From: an uncultured Opitutaceae bacterium
GTDB lineage: Bacteria > Verrucomicrobiota > Verrucomicrobiia > Opitutales > Opitutaceae
Assembly (NCBI GenBank): GCA_903891325.1
Contig: CAITEC010000137.1
Location: forward strand, 1 to 43,944
Direction: 5' to 3'
DNA length: 43,944 bases
Made by a program: the position numbers and the translations under genes. The notes beneath the pieces are model-generated. The model had not been told where the DNA came from. It worked only from the letters and a program-made list of their open reading frames with translations, and did no database searches. How positions within the stretch are numbered: position 1 is the first letter of the stretch; each line of letters opens with the position of its first letter. Below are positions 1-8,110 of this stretch, in pieces.

Positions 1-12
1 CGTCAACCGATT

Positions 13-106
13 GATGTAGCCGGCCTCGCTGAGGCCGGGCCGGGCATTGGGATCGATGTAGCCGGCCTCCTAGAGGCCGGATCCGGGGTCTCGGACCCCG
101 GCTACA
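13..106. repeat. Cluster of three REP-like hairpin repeats
   Basis: Three short palindromic units stand in a row just after the stop codon of the GH35 gene. Units at 15-38 and 57-80 run TGTAG, stem CCGGCCTC, a 3-nt loop (GCT or CTA), stem GAGGCCGG. The third unit, 83-106, lies in the opposite orientation with stem CCGGGGTC, loop TCG, stem GACCCCGG, then CTACA. All share the TGTAG head, an 8-bp stem and a 3-nt loop, but have two different stem sequences. The third unit is identical over 24 bases to 41934-41957. They could act as transcript ends for the minus-strand gene; that role is inferred. Confidence 0.85.
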
Positions 107-108
107 AT

Positions 109-2529
109 TTACGGCCTGAACTCCGCCTGGTCGGCGTAGGGGGAGATATCGACCGCGCGAAGGCGGGCGCCGCGGGACAGGGGGCTCAGGCAGAGGGTGA
201 TCACGTTCTTCTTTCCCGGTCCGAAATTGAGCCAGCACTCCGGCAGGTAGAATTGGCGCTGGGGGCCGGCCTCCCAGTAACGGCCAAGTTCGTGTCCATT
301 AAGGTAGATGAGCCCGTCGCCGGCGGCATCGATGCCGGCTTTCCAGGGCACCCAAATACCCGCCACCGGCGCGGGCATTTCAAACTCGATGCGGTACCAG
401 GTTGCCAGGGCCGTTGTTCCGCCCGACGGAGCGTCAGCGAGGGTGCCCCTTTCCGGGACCGTTTCAGCGGCATCCAGCCGGCTCGTACTCCAGCCCGTTG
501 GACTCGCGCCCGGCGGAATCGCGAACCATTTTCCTGCCACGCCGCCCAATTCCCGACCCAGCCGCCAGTCCGAAATGGGCTTCAGGGTTTCAAACTCCGT
601 CCGCTTTGCCCCCAGCGCCGCCCCGCGCAAGCCGGACTCATCCTGCAACTCCATCCGTATCTTCCCCTGCCCTGCCTGGGTGTAGAGCACTTCGACGGTA
701 TTATCACCCGGACGCAGCCGGTCGCCGACCGACACGTCGCGCCCGTCCGCTAGCGTCGATAGCCGCCCGTTGACCCAGACCGCCATCTTGTCGCCCGGAA
801 GACCGGAAAGCCGCAGGGTGTCCATCGCGGCCGCGTCGCCCGCCGACAGCGTCACTTCGGTTCGGTAGACACAGGGGCGGGCGTCGAGGACTCCCAGTTC
901 GGGAAGCAGGTCGCCGGCCTTCACTTCCGCCCAATCCGCAGCGCCGGGGTCGCTTCGGACCTGCGCAGCCGACGGGTGGATCGGAGCCGGGATCCGGGTT
1001 GGCCGGGACGGCGGCTCAACCGGCTTTGGCAGCCACTCCATTCCTTCGGGATTTGCCTGGCGGCGGCCGTCCGCATTCCGGGAAGCCGGAATGCTGCGGC
1101 CAGGGTCGAATTGCCAGGTCACGCCACGGGCGATTCGCAGCACCTCGGATCCGAAGGGCTTCAAGTTGTAGTTCACGCGAATGTCCCCCATGTTTCCCAC
1201 CCAGATGACCGACGTGCCCCGCACCGCGCTTGAAACCGAGCGATTGCGGAAAAACACCCAGGTCTCGCCGGTGAGGTCCTTGAGGACACCGACGGCTACG
1301 TCCGGACTGGAGGACTCCACCTCGCAGACCACCGGGCGGGACCGAGCCAATTCGCCGCCGTGGTCGCGGAGCATCCGCGCGATGGCCGCCAAGGCCAGGT
1401 ACTTGTCCCCGACCCCGCCGGGCTCCCTGATGGGCGCATCGTAGTCGTAGCTTGTCGTCTGGTCCCGGGATCCCCAAAGCCCAAAGTTCGTCCCGCCAAA
1501 GATCATGTACCAGTTCAGGATGGTTGCTCCGTTTTGCACGGCGAGCAGGGCATGGGCCGTCAACTGCGCGCCGCTGATCCCCGGCTGATCCTCGGCCAGC
1601 AAACCACCCACCTTGGAAAACCAGCCGCCCTGCAGTTCGGCAACCATCGGCGGGGCGTCCGGCTGGGCGGATTGAAGCTCCTGCAGCCGGTCCGCCGATG
1701 CGTCTATCTTCATCCGCGGGTATAGGTTTACCGCATCAAAGACATCGCTGAGCTCAGGGTCGTCGCTGTCCCGGCACTGGCTGGTCTCACAGGTAAAGAG
1801 CGGCACATCAATGCCGTTGGCGTGCGCGGCCCGGCTAAGGACCCGGAGCTGCGCAAGGCGCGCCGGGCCGGACACCGCCTCGCAAAGCCCGTACTCGTTC
1901 TCAAGCTGGACGAGGATGACCCCCCGCTGCCCCGGGGGCTTCCGGGTGACCTGCTCGGGGGCGATCGCCCGGCAAACCGCGTTCATCCAGTGCCGGGCCC
2001 AGGCGAGGAAAACGGGGTCGTCGCCGCGAAGCCAGAGGCTGCCCGGGCTTCCGAGCCGGCCGCCGACATGCCCGATCGGCAGGAGCCAGCGCGGCAGCCC
2101 GCCGCCGTCCCACTCCGCGCAGATGTAGGGGCCGGGACGGACGATCGTGTACAGGCCGAACTCATCGTGCGCCATCCGCAGCCAGTCCCTGAGATCGGTC
2201 AGGTCGACCTGCGAATAGTCGTCCGGGGAGGACGGCCGCGTCCGTTCGTGCCAGTTCCAGGGCACATAGGTTTCGACCGCGTTGCACCCGGCCTCCTTGA
2301 TCCTCCGAAACCGGTCCCGCCAAAGCTCCTTCGGGCAGCGGAAATAGTGGAATGAGCCGCTGACGATGAACACGTCCTTCTCATCAATCGTCAGGCATTC
2401 CCCGTCGTAGCGGATCCGGATTGGATGCGGAAACATCCGGGGCGACCCGCTGGCTGATGCCGTGCCGACAGCCCCCCAGGCGCCGAGCAGCCAGCAGAGG
2501 CTAAGCAGGAGTCGTCTCCCGGCCGTCAC
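109..2529 (-). CDS. Secreted glycoside hydrolase family 35 beta-galactosidase
   Basis: This 806-residue protein should remove terminal beta-galactose from glycans outside the cytoplasm. An N-terminal hydrophobic stretch (residues about 5-25, LLLSLCWLLGAWG, then an Ala/Ser-rich cleavage zone) is a signal peptide. The GH35 TIM barrel follows, with VQLENEYG (residues 207-214, proposed acid/base E212 as in clan GH-A) and VAELQGGWF (proposed nucleophile E298). The C-terminal jelly-roll part has the family-typical LNGHELGRYWE. The start chosen is GTG at 2529, which overlaps the recR stop as GTGA. The frame stays open upstream to 2961, but that extension only mirrors recR and lies in front of the signal peptide. 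Its pairing with recR looks positional rather than functional. Confidence 0.88.
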   Translation of the reverse strand: MTAGRRLLLSLCWLLGAWGAVGTASASGSPRMFPHPIRIRYDGECLTIDEKDVFIVSGSFHYFRCPKELWRDRFRRIKEAGCNAVETYVPWNWHERTRPSSPDDYSQVDLTDLRDWLRMAHDEFGLYTIVRPGPYICAEWDGGGLPRWLLPIGHVGGRLGSPGSLWLRGDDPVFLAWARHWMNAVCRAIAPEQVTRKPPGQRGVILVQLENEYGLCEAVSGPARLAQLRVLSRAAHANGIDVPLFTCETSQCRDSDDPELSDVFDAVNLYPRMKIDASADRLQELQSAQPDAPPMVAELQGGWFSKVGGLLAEDQPGISGAQLTAHALLAVQNGATILNWYMIFGGTNFGLWGSRDQTTSYDYDAPIREPGGVGDKYLALAAIARMLRDHGGELARSRPVVCEVESSSPDVAVGVLKDLTGETWVFFRNRSVSSAVRGTSVIWVGNMGDIRVNYNLKPFGSEVLRIARGVTWQFDPGRSIPASRNADGRRQANPEGMEWLPKPVEPPSRPTRIPAPIHPSAAQVRSDPGAADWAEVKAGDLLPELGVLDARPCVYRTEVTLSAGDAAAMDTLRLSGLPGDKMAVWVNGRLSTLADGRDVSVGDRLRPGDNTVEVLYTQAGQGKIRMELQDESGLRGAALGAKRTEFETLKPISDWRLGRELGGVAGKWFAIPPGASPTGWSTSRLDAAETVPERGTLADAPSGGTTALATWYRIEFEMPAPVAGIWVPWKAGIDAAGDGLIYLNGHELGRYWEAGPQRQFYLPECWLNFGPGKKNVITLCLSPLSRGARLRAVDISPYADQAEFRP

Positions 2530-3119
2530 GTGTAATTTCGCCGGCCGTCCAGTGCGCTCTTCAGCGTCACCGCGTCGGCGTACAGGACGCCTCCGCCGCT
2601 GGGAATGCCAAAGCCGATCCGCGTCACCTTCACCGGCGAACCGGCCGGCATGTGCTGGGTGATATAATGGCAGGTCGCCTCCCCCTCCACATCGTTGGCA
2701 AGAGCGAGAATGAGCTCGTCGACCGTCCCCGACTCGATCCGCTCGAAGAACGACTTGAGGTTCAAATCGCCGGGTCCGACCCCGTGCAAGGGGGAGAGCC
2801 GGCCGTGGAGGACGTGATAGGAGCCCCTCCATGCGCTGCTGCGCTCCAGGGCGACCAAGTCGGGAACGTGCTCGACCACGCAGACAATTCTTTGATTGCG
2901 CTGCCCGTCCGAGCAGATCGGGCAGAGTTCCTCGGCCGCCACGTTTCCACACCTCACGCAACGGCGAATCGTGCGCGCCGCCTCCTGCAGGGCCAGCACC
3001 AGGGCGGGCAACTGCTCGGGCTTCTCAACGAGCAGGTGCAGGGCGATCCGCTCGGCGGAGCGGTACCCGATCCCGGGCAATTGCTTCAATTGCTGCTGAA
3101 TCCTTTCAAGCGGGGACAT
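2526..3119 (-). CDS. recR: Recombination mediator protein RecR
   Basis: RecR acts with RecF and RecO to load RecA at single-strand gaps in DNA. The 197-residue length is normal for the family. The order is typical: an N-terminal helix-hairpin-helix (LKQLPGIGYRSAERIALHLL), a four-cysteine zinc finger (C54, C57, C66, C69), then a Toprim domain beginning with IVCVVEHVPDLVALE and a C-terminal Walker-B-like stretch with TRIGFGIPSGGG. The ATG at 3119 is the only sensible start. It is transcribed away from the asparagine synthase gene, and its TGA is shared with the GTG start of the GH35 gene, so the two are probably translationally coupled. No DnaX or YbaB gene is next to it here. Confidence 0.97.
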   Translation of the reverse strand: MSPLERIQQQLKQLPGIGYRSAERIALHLLVEKPEQLPALVLALQEAARTIRRCVRCGNVAAEELCPICSDGQRNQRIVCVVEHVPDLVALERSSAWRGSYHVLHGRLSPLHGVGPGDLNLKSFFERIESGTVDELILALANDVEGEATCHYITQHMPAGSPVKVTRIGFGIPSGGGVLYADAVTLKSALDGRRNYT

Positions 3120-3353
3120 GACCCACTGAAATGCGGATTGGGTGCTGCATAAAGAGAAAACCGCGCGCTTTGGCCGCTTGGGTGAAACTTCGTAGCCTCA
3201 ACGTTGTTGCTTTGGGCAGTGCTTTGGCTTGCAATTGCTTGCGTTCGGGACGGCACCCTGTCCCGGGACTTTTTTTCGCATTCACCACCCCGTAAACCCA
3301 CGGCAAGTTGCCTCCCGTAGAGAAGCGACGGGGCGAAGCCGTGTCTTTCCAGC
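3120..3353. other. Divergent intergenic region between recR and the polysaccharide train
   Basis: These 234 bases must hold the recR promoter and probably the promoter of the long plus-strand train. I could not pick a convincing -35/-10 pair in either direction. The only clear structure is a terminator-like hairpin with a T run at 3246-3276. A weaker 5-bp stem (CCCGT at 3315-3319, ACGGG at 3329-3333) lies closer to the start codon. No small gene is evident. Confidence 0.6.
3246..3276 (+). terminator. Terminator-like hairpin in the leader of the polysaccharide train
   Basis: CGGGAC (3246-3251) can pair with GTCCCG (3260-3265) across an 8-nt loop. A GGAC spacer and seven T residues (3270-3276) follow. 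This looks like a weak intrinsic terminator reading toward the asparagine synthase gene, whose start codon lies 78 bases further on. Since no gene ends here on the plus strand, it may be a transcription attenuator in the leader of the train. It could also be a chance structure. Confidence 0.45.
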
Positions 3354-6300
3354 ATGTGCGGCATAGCCGGCCTGATTGATTCCACCCGATCCCCCGACGA
3401 GGCCCGGGAGGTCGTCGGCCGAATGTGCGCGGCGATGGTCCACCGCGGCCCCGACGATGGCGGGATTGAGTCCTGCAACGGCGCAACCCTGGGCGTACGT
3501 CGGCTGGCCATATTCGATCCGGCCAACGGCCACCAGCCGATGCGAACGCCCGACGGGCGGCTCACGGTCGCCTTCAACGGCGCCATCTACAATTTCCGCG
3601 AACTACGGGGCGAGCTCGCAGGGTCCGGCTGGACCTTCCGCACCAAGTGCGACACGGAGGTCCTGCTCGCCGCCTGGGCGCAATGGGGCCAGAATTGCCT
3701 GTCCCGGCTGCGCGGCATGTTCGCATTCGCGATCTGGGACGAGGAGACCCAGGCGCTGCATCTCGCCCGCGACCCCTTCGGCATCAAGCCGCTCTACTAC
3801 CGGCAGGACGCCGGTCGCCTGGTATTTGCCTCGGAAATCAACGCGCTGAGGGCCTCCGGGGTGTTTTCGGCGGAGATCGATCCCAAGTCGGCGGCCGATT
3901 ACCTTGCTTGGCTTGCCGTTCCCGCCCCCCGCACGATCTTCCGCGGGGTCTTCAGCCTGCGGCCCGGCGAGACTGCGACGTTCTGCAAGGGCCGGTTTGA
4001 GATCCGGTCGGCGTGGAGCTTCTCGTCGATCGCCGCGCCGGGGAATCCCTGCCGTACGCGCCGCGATTTCGTCCATGAGCTGCGCGCCCGGCTGGAGGAC
4101 AGCGCGCGGGCCCACATGCTCGCCGACGTTCCCGTCGGCGCCTTTATCTCCGGAGGGCTGGATTCCGCCGTAGTGACCGGTCTGATGAGCCGGGTTTCCG
4201 GCGGACGGCTGAAAACCTTCTCGCTCGGCTTCGAGGAGTCCGCCTTCTCGGAGGCCGGTCCGGCCGAGGCGACCGCCCGTTTCCTCGGGTCCGACCACAC
4301 AACCCGGATCCTCACCGGCAGGCAGGTTGCCGCGGATATCGAGAAGTTCGTCGCCGCATGCGACCAGCCCACGGGCGACGGGATCAATACCTACTACGCC
4401 AGTGAGACCGCGAGGGCCGGCGGTGTCACGGTGGCCCTGTCCGGACTTGGAGGGGATGAACTCTTCGGCGGCTACCCCTCGTTCCGCCAGGCCCCCCGGA
4501 TCGCCTCCTGGCTTCCCCGCTGGCGAATGCTCCCCCGTGGGATCCAGGCGGTTATCCTGGGCAGGCTCCGCTCCGGGGATACCCGCCGCCGCAAGCTGGC
4601 CGATTTCCTGGAATATGCGCACACGCTTCCCGAGGTTTGCGCCCTCCAGCGCCGCGTGTTCTCCGAGGCGGGCCGCCGGGCGCTCCTGTCCCCCGGCGCG
4701 GTGGCTGCCCTGGGTGACAGCCCGCCCTTCCACCCCGAGCTTCCGGCCCTCAGGCTGGAACTGGCCGGCGCAAGTCCCCTCGAGGCGGTCAGCGCCTGGG
4801 AAATGCGCACCTACATGGCCGACGTGCTCCTCTGCGACAGCGACGTCATGAGCATGCGCCACTCCCTTGAGCTGCGCGTCCCCTTCGTCGACCGGATCCT
4901 GGTCGAATGGCTTTGGCGCCAGCCCGCGGATTTCAAGTACACCGCGGGCAATCCCAAGGGCACCCTGGCCGAAGCCGCGGCCGACCTTCTTCCCCCGGGC
5001 ATGGCCGCCCGGAAGAAACAGGGATTCACCCTTCCCCTCTCCCTCTGGATGCGCGGCGACCTCAAGCCCTTCCTCGACGAGACATTCTCGGCCGCGAGCA
5101 TCGAACGCAGCGGCCTGTTCAACCGGGTCGCCGTCCAGTCCCGGTGGAACGGCTTCCTCAGGCAATCGGACGGCCCGGATTGGTCCCGTGTCTGGAGCCT
5201 CGCCCAGCTTGTCGCCTTTGTTAACCGTGCGGCCCCCGTACACGCCGCACGCGGACCGGACGGCGGGACCGCTGAGATCCGACCGGGAAAGCCCGCGGAA
5301 AAGAAGCCGGCCGGCATATCCCCGCCGGCACCGGCTGCGCCCAATCCATCCCCCGCTCCGGGACCCGCGACGAAGGGATACACGCTCCTGCTCGTTCCCG
5401 AGATTTTCTCCCATCCGGGTGGAATAGCCCGGATGATGCAGGTCTATCTCAAGGCGCTCTGCGACAACGCGCCGGAGCAGAAGCGCGGGGTCAGGCTCCT
5501 GGCGCTCAACGACGCCGCGCTGGATTCGCGAGACACCCGCCGATATACCGGGGGAAGGCTGAACGACTGGTTCGTTTGCAGCGGAAAGAAGAGCCGCTTT
5601 GTCCGGGAGGCGCTTCGAATGAGCCGCGGATGCAACCAGCTCATCTGCGGCCATGTCTCCCAGCTTCCCATCGCCTGGGCGGCCTCCCTCATCAACCGCA
5701 AGCTGCGCTACCACCTGGTCGCCCACGGCATCGAGGTCTGGCGCCATTTCACGCTTCCCGAGAAGATCGCCCTGCGGGGCGCCACGAACATCCTCTGTGT
5801 GAGCGAATTCACCAGCAGGGAGCTCCAGAAGCATTACAGGCCCCGCCCCGGCCAGATCGTCGTCCTGCCCAACGCGATCGACCCGTCCGCCTTTCCGATC
5901 GGCGCGGGCCGACCGCTCGCCGATTGCCCCCCGACGATCCTCACGGTCACCCGTCTCAGCTACGCGGACCGCTACAAGGGGGTGGAGCACCTGATCGCCG
6001 CCATGCCGGCCATTCGCGCCGCGGAGCCCGACGCCCAACTCCGGGTGGTCGGCCGCGGGGACGACCTGCCCCGACTGCAGGGCATGGCGCGGACGGCGGG
6101 TCTCCTCGGGACCGGTGTGGTGTTTCTCGGGGCCCTGGATGACAAGGCTCTCGCAGCCGAGATGCGCGAGTGCCGGCTCTTCGCACTCCCGAGCAGTCGC
6201 GAGGGATTCGGCCTGGTGTACCTTGAGGCCATGGCCAGCGGCCGGCCCTGCCTGGGCGCCAGGGCGGGCGGCGTGCCGGAGGTCGTCGCCAGCGACACGG

Positions 6301-6455
6301 GTGTATTGGTCGAATTTGGCAATGTCCCGGCCATTGCGGCTGCCTCGATTGCCGCCTTGCGGTTCCCTTGGAGCGAGCAGAAGATCCTTGAGCATGCCCG
6401 CCTGTTTTCATTCGACTTTTTTCGTCAGCGCCTAGCGGCCATATTCGGGCCATGA
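3354..6455 (+). CDS. Asparagine synthase-like amidotransferase fused to GT4 glycosyltransferase
   Basis: The 1033-residue protein joins two enzymes. Residues 1-630 are a full class II glutamine amidotransferase/asparagine synthase: Cys2 is the N-terminal nucleophile (MCGIAGL), HRGPDDGG and FNGAIYNF bind glutamine, and SGGLDS (266-271) is the ATP pyrophosphatase motif. A Pro/Ala/Lys-rich linker (about 632-680) follows. A GT4 glycosyltransferase then begins at about 682 (YTLLLVPEIFSHPGGIARMM) and carries EGFGLVYLE (950-958), the E-x7-E nucleotide-sugar motif. The start is fixed because Cys must be residue 2. AsnB-like enzymes in O-antigen loci (WbpS type) amidate uronic acids, so joint amidation and transfer of a sugar is a reasonable inference. 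The frame is open throughout, and other frames show no hidden stop/start at the joint. Its stop overlaps the next ATG. Confidence 0.9.
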   Translation: MCGIAGLIDSTRSPDEAREVVGRMCAAMVHRGPDDGGIESCNGATLGVRRLAIFDPANGHQPMRTPDGRLTVAFNGAIYNFRELRGELAGSGWTFRTKCDTEVLLAAWAQWGQNCLSRLRGMFAFAIWDEETQALHLARDPFGIKPLYYRQDAGRLVFASEINALRASGVFSAEIDPKSAADYLAWLAVPAPRTIFRGVFSLRPGETATFCKGRFEIRSAWSFSSIAAPGNPCRTRRDFVHELRARLEDSARAHMLADVPVGAFISGGLDSAVVTGLMSRVSGGRLKTFSLGFEESAFSEAGPAEATARFLGSDHTTRILTGRQVAADIEKFVAACDQPTGDGINTYYASETARAGGVTVALSGLGGDELFGGYPSFRQAPRIASWLPRWRMLPRGIQAVILGRLRSGDTRRRKLADFLEYAHTLPEVCALQRRVFSEAGRRALLSPGAVAALGDSPPFHPELPALRLELAGASPLEAVSAWEMRTYMADVLLCDSDVMSMRHSLELRVPFVDRILVEWLWRQPADFKYTAGNPKGTLAEAAADLLPPGMAARKKQGFTLPLSLWMRGDLKPFLDETFSAASIERSGLFNRVAVQSRWNGFLRQSDGPDWSRVWSLAQLVAFVNRAAPVHAARGPDGGTAEIRPGKPAEKKPAGISPPAPAAPNPSPAPGPATKGYTLLLVPEIFSHPGGIARMMQVYLKALCDNAPEQKRGVRLLALNDAALDSRDTRRYTGGRLNDWFVCSGKKSRFVREALRMSRGCNQLICGHVSQLPIAWAASLINRKLRYHLVAHGIEVWRHFTLPEKIALRGATNILCVSEFTSRELQKHYRPRPGQIVVLPNAIDPSAFPIGAGRPLADCPPTILTVTRLSYADRYKGVEHLIAAMPAIRAAEPDAQLRVVGRGDDLPRLQGMARTAGLLGTGVVFLGALDDKALAAEMRECRLFALPSSREGFGLVYLEAMASGRPCLGARAGGVPEVVASDTGVLVEFGNVPAIAAASIAALRFPWSEQKILEHARLFSFDFFRQRLAAIFGP

Positions 6456-7249
6456 AGACGAGCTATGACTATTCCAATACGCTCTATCCAGGGCACTCCC
6501 TACCGTGGCTGATGAGCCACGCGGAGCGCTCCGCCCTTCTCCATCTGCTCGAACTCACCCGGCCATCTGCGGCGATTGAGGTCGGAACTTGCCATGGGGG
6601 GTGCCTCGAGCAGATCCGCCGGCGCGCAGACTTTGTCTATTCAATAGACATTAACCCCGAGGTTGCGGCCAAGCTGGCGCCCGGTATGCCCAACGTGGAT
6701 TTCCTAACCGGCGATTCTAAGGAAATGATCGGCTGCGCCCTGGATAAATGCATGCAAAGAAACCAGCACTTGGGTTTTGCCTTGATTGATGGCGATCACA
6801 GCTACGCTGCGGTTCAAAATGACATCCATGCTCTGCTCGCATACCGTCCGAAGCGGCCCCTTTGGGTCCTCATGCACGACAGCGGCAACCCGGAATGCAG
6901 GAGGGGAATCGCCGAGGCCCGGTGGTCCGGGAACCCTCACGTACACATGGTTGACCTCGACTTCGTGACCGGCGGGATCAGCGAGGACATCGAGTTTGAA
7001 CGCCAGATTTGGGGAGGCCTTGGGATTGCCCTGCTTCTGCCCGAACTACGGCAGGGCGATCTCTGCGTGGCCGCTTCTGCGTCGAAGAATCAGGCGGCTT
7101 TACTGAAGGCGTCGGACCACTACCCCAGCGCGCTTCGCCGCGCGATGCGGTGGCTCCGGGTGAAAAGGAAAGGCCTGGACCGCCGACTCGATCGAATTCC
7201 GATCCTCCGACGTTCCAGACTGCAAAAGAATTCTTCCGATTCGAAATGA
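6452..7249 (+). CDS. Class I SAM-dependent methyltransferase (Methyltransf_24-like)
   Basis: A 265-residue cytoplasmic protein with a Rossmann-type SAM site: AIEVGTCHGG (motif I, residues about 41-50), YSIDINPE (motif II) and FALIDGDHSY, a combination typical of the Methyltransf_24 / cephalosporin-hydroxylase-like group. In polysaccharide loci such proteins usually methylate sugar hydroxyls, but the substrate cannot be read here. The C-terminus is basic and probably flexible. The ATG shares four bases with the stop of the AsnB-GT4 gene, and its own TGA overlaps the ATG of the ABC permease, so it is tightly coupled to the export genes. Confidence 0.75.
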   Translation: MKTSYDYSNTLYPGHSLPWLMSHAERSALLHLLELTRPSAAIEVGTCHGGCLEQIRRRADFVYSIDINPEVAAKLAPGMPNVDFLTGDSKEMIGCALDKCMQRNQHLGFALIDGDHSYAAVQNDIHALLAYRPKRPLWVLMHDSGNPECRRGIAEARWSGNPHVHMVDLDFVTGGISEDIEFERQIWGGLGIALLLPELRQGDLCVAASASKNQAALLKASDHYPSALRRAMRWLRVKRKGLDRRLDRIPILRRSRLQKNSSDSK

Positions 7250-8106
7250 GTCGCGATACCAAACCCGTCGGCGAGACCGTCATCGAGGCCACCCACGGCT
7301 GGCGATTTCTGAACTTTCGCGAGCTATACGACTACCGCGATCTACTTTGGCTGTTTGTCTGGCGCGACATTTCCTCGCGCTACAAACAAACGCTCCTTGG
7401 CCCCGTCTGGTATGTCGTGCAGCCCGCTCTCACTACCGCGGTCTTCATGGTGATCTTTTCTCGGGTCGGCCGGATTCCGACGAATGGTGTACCGTCTTCA
7501 TTGTTTTACCTGTGTGGTTTGCTTCTCTGGAACTATTTTTCCCAGACATTCCAGTCGACCGCTGGAACACTGGTGAACAACGTCGCTGTCTTTGGGAAGG
7601 TCTATTTTCCGCGCCTGACAGTCCCGCTGTCCTCCGTGATCTCGAACCTGGTCGGCGTCGCAATCCAGTTCGTGCTATTCACCATCATCTTTGCGATCGA
7701 GAAAACGGGCCCCAGGGCCGGCAGTTACGGCCTCACAGGCGCCGCCTGGATGCTTCCGCTCGTGTTCATGCATGTGGCGCTGCTCAGCTTCGGATTTGGG
7801 CTCTGGCTCGCCGCGCTGACTGCGAAATTTCGGGACTTTGCCGTGCTGGCCGGATTCTTGGTTCAGCTTCTTATGTACGCCTCCCCGGTAATCTATCCGC
7901 TGAGCCGGGTCCCAACCCGCTGGTATCCCCTCGCGGCAATCAACCCATTGACCTTTCCCCTGGAGGCATTGCGCTCCATGCTGCTGAACGCCGGCTCGCC
8001 AAACCTGAACTTGGGCGTCGAATCGATCACCGTGACACTAGTCACCCTGCTTACCGGGCTCCTGGTGTTTCAGCGGGTGGAAAAGAACTTCATCGACGTG
8101 ATCTAA
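7246..8106 (+). CDS. wzm: Polysaccharide ABC exporter, membrane subunit (Wzm type)
   Basis: A 286-residue ABC-2 family permease. It has the characteristic N-terminal LLWLFVWRDISSRYKQTLLG followed by about six membrane spans, including VWYVVQPALTTAVFMVIFS, YLCGLLLWNYF and FLVQLLMYASPVIYPLS. The last motif is typical of Wzm/TagG/RfbA exporters of O-antigen or capsule. The ATG at 7246 overlaps the previous stop (ATGA); the frame is open further upstream to 7009 but that part lies inside the methyltransferase gene. The partner ATPase starts four bases downstream. It should move an undecaprenyl-linked glycan across the inner membrane. Confidence 0.9.
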   Translation: MSRDTKPVGETVIEATHGWRFLNFRELYDYRDLLWLFVWRDISSRYKQTLLGPVWYVVQPALTTAVFMVIFSRVGRIPTNGVPSSLFYLCGLLLWNYFSQTFQSTAGTLVNNVAVFGKVYFPRLTVPLSSVISNLVGVAIQFVLFTIIFAIEKTGPRAGSYGLTGAAWMLPLVFMHVALLSFGFGLWLAALTAKFRDFAVLAGFLVQLLMYASPVIYPLSRVPTRWYPLAAINPLTFPLEALRSMLLNAGSPNLNLGVESITVTLVTLLTGLLVFQRVEKNFIDVI

Positions 8107-8110
8107 CACC

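Noticed and set aside
1..106. A CRISPR array at the left edge
   Set aside because: The units are self-complementary hairpins in mixed orientation with almost no spacers between them.
2530..2961. N-terminal extension of the GH35 frame upstream of its signal peptide
   Set aside because: It lies wholly inside recR in another frame, would bury the signal peptide and has the Arg-rich look of a shadow frame.
3603..6395. A 930-codon open frame on the minus strand opposite the AsnB-GT4 gene
   Set aside because: It is the codon-aligned antisense of a G/C-ending gene, where stop codons are rare. It has no domain motif and an Arg/Gly/Pro-rich composition.
7009..7245. Upstream extension of the ABC permease frame
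   Set aside because: It overlaps the methyltransferase coding region and would add a non-family N-terminus; the ATGA overlap at 7246 is the better start.
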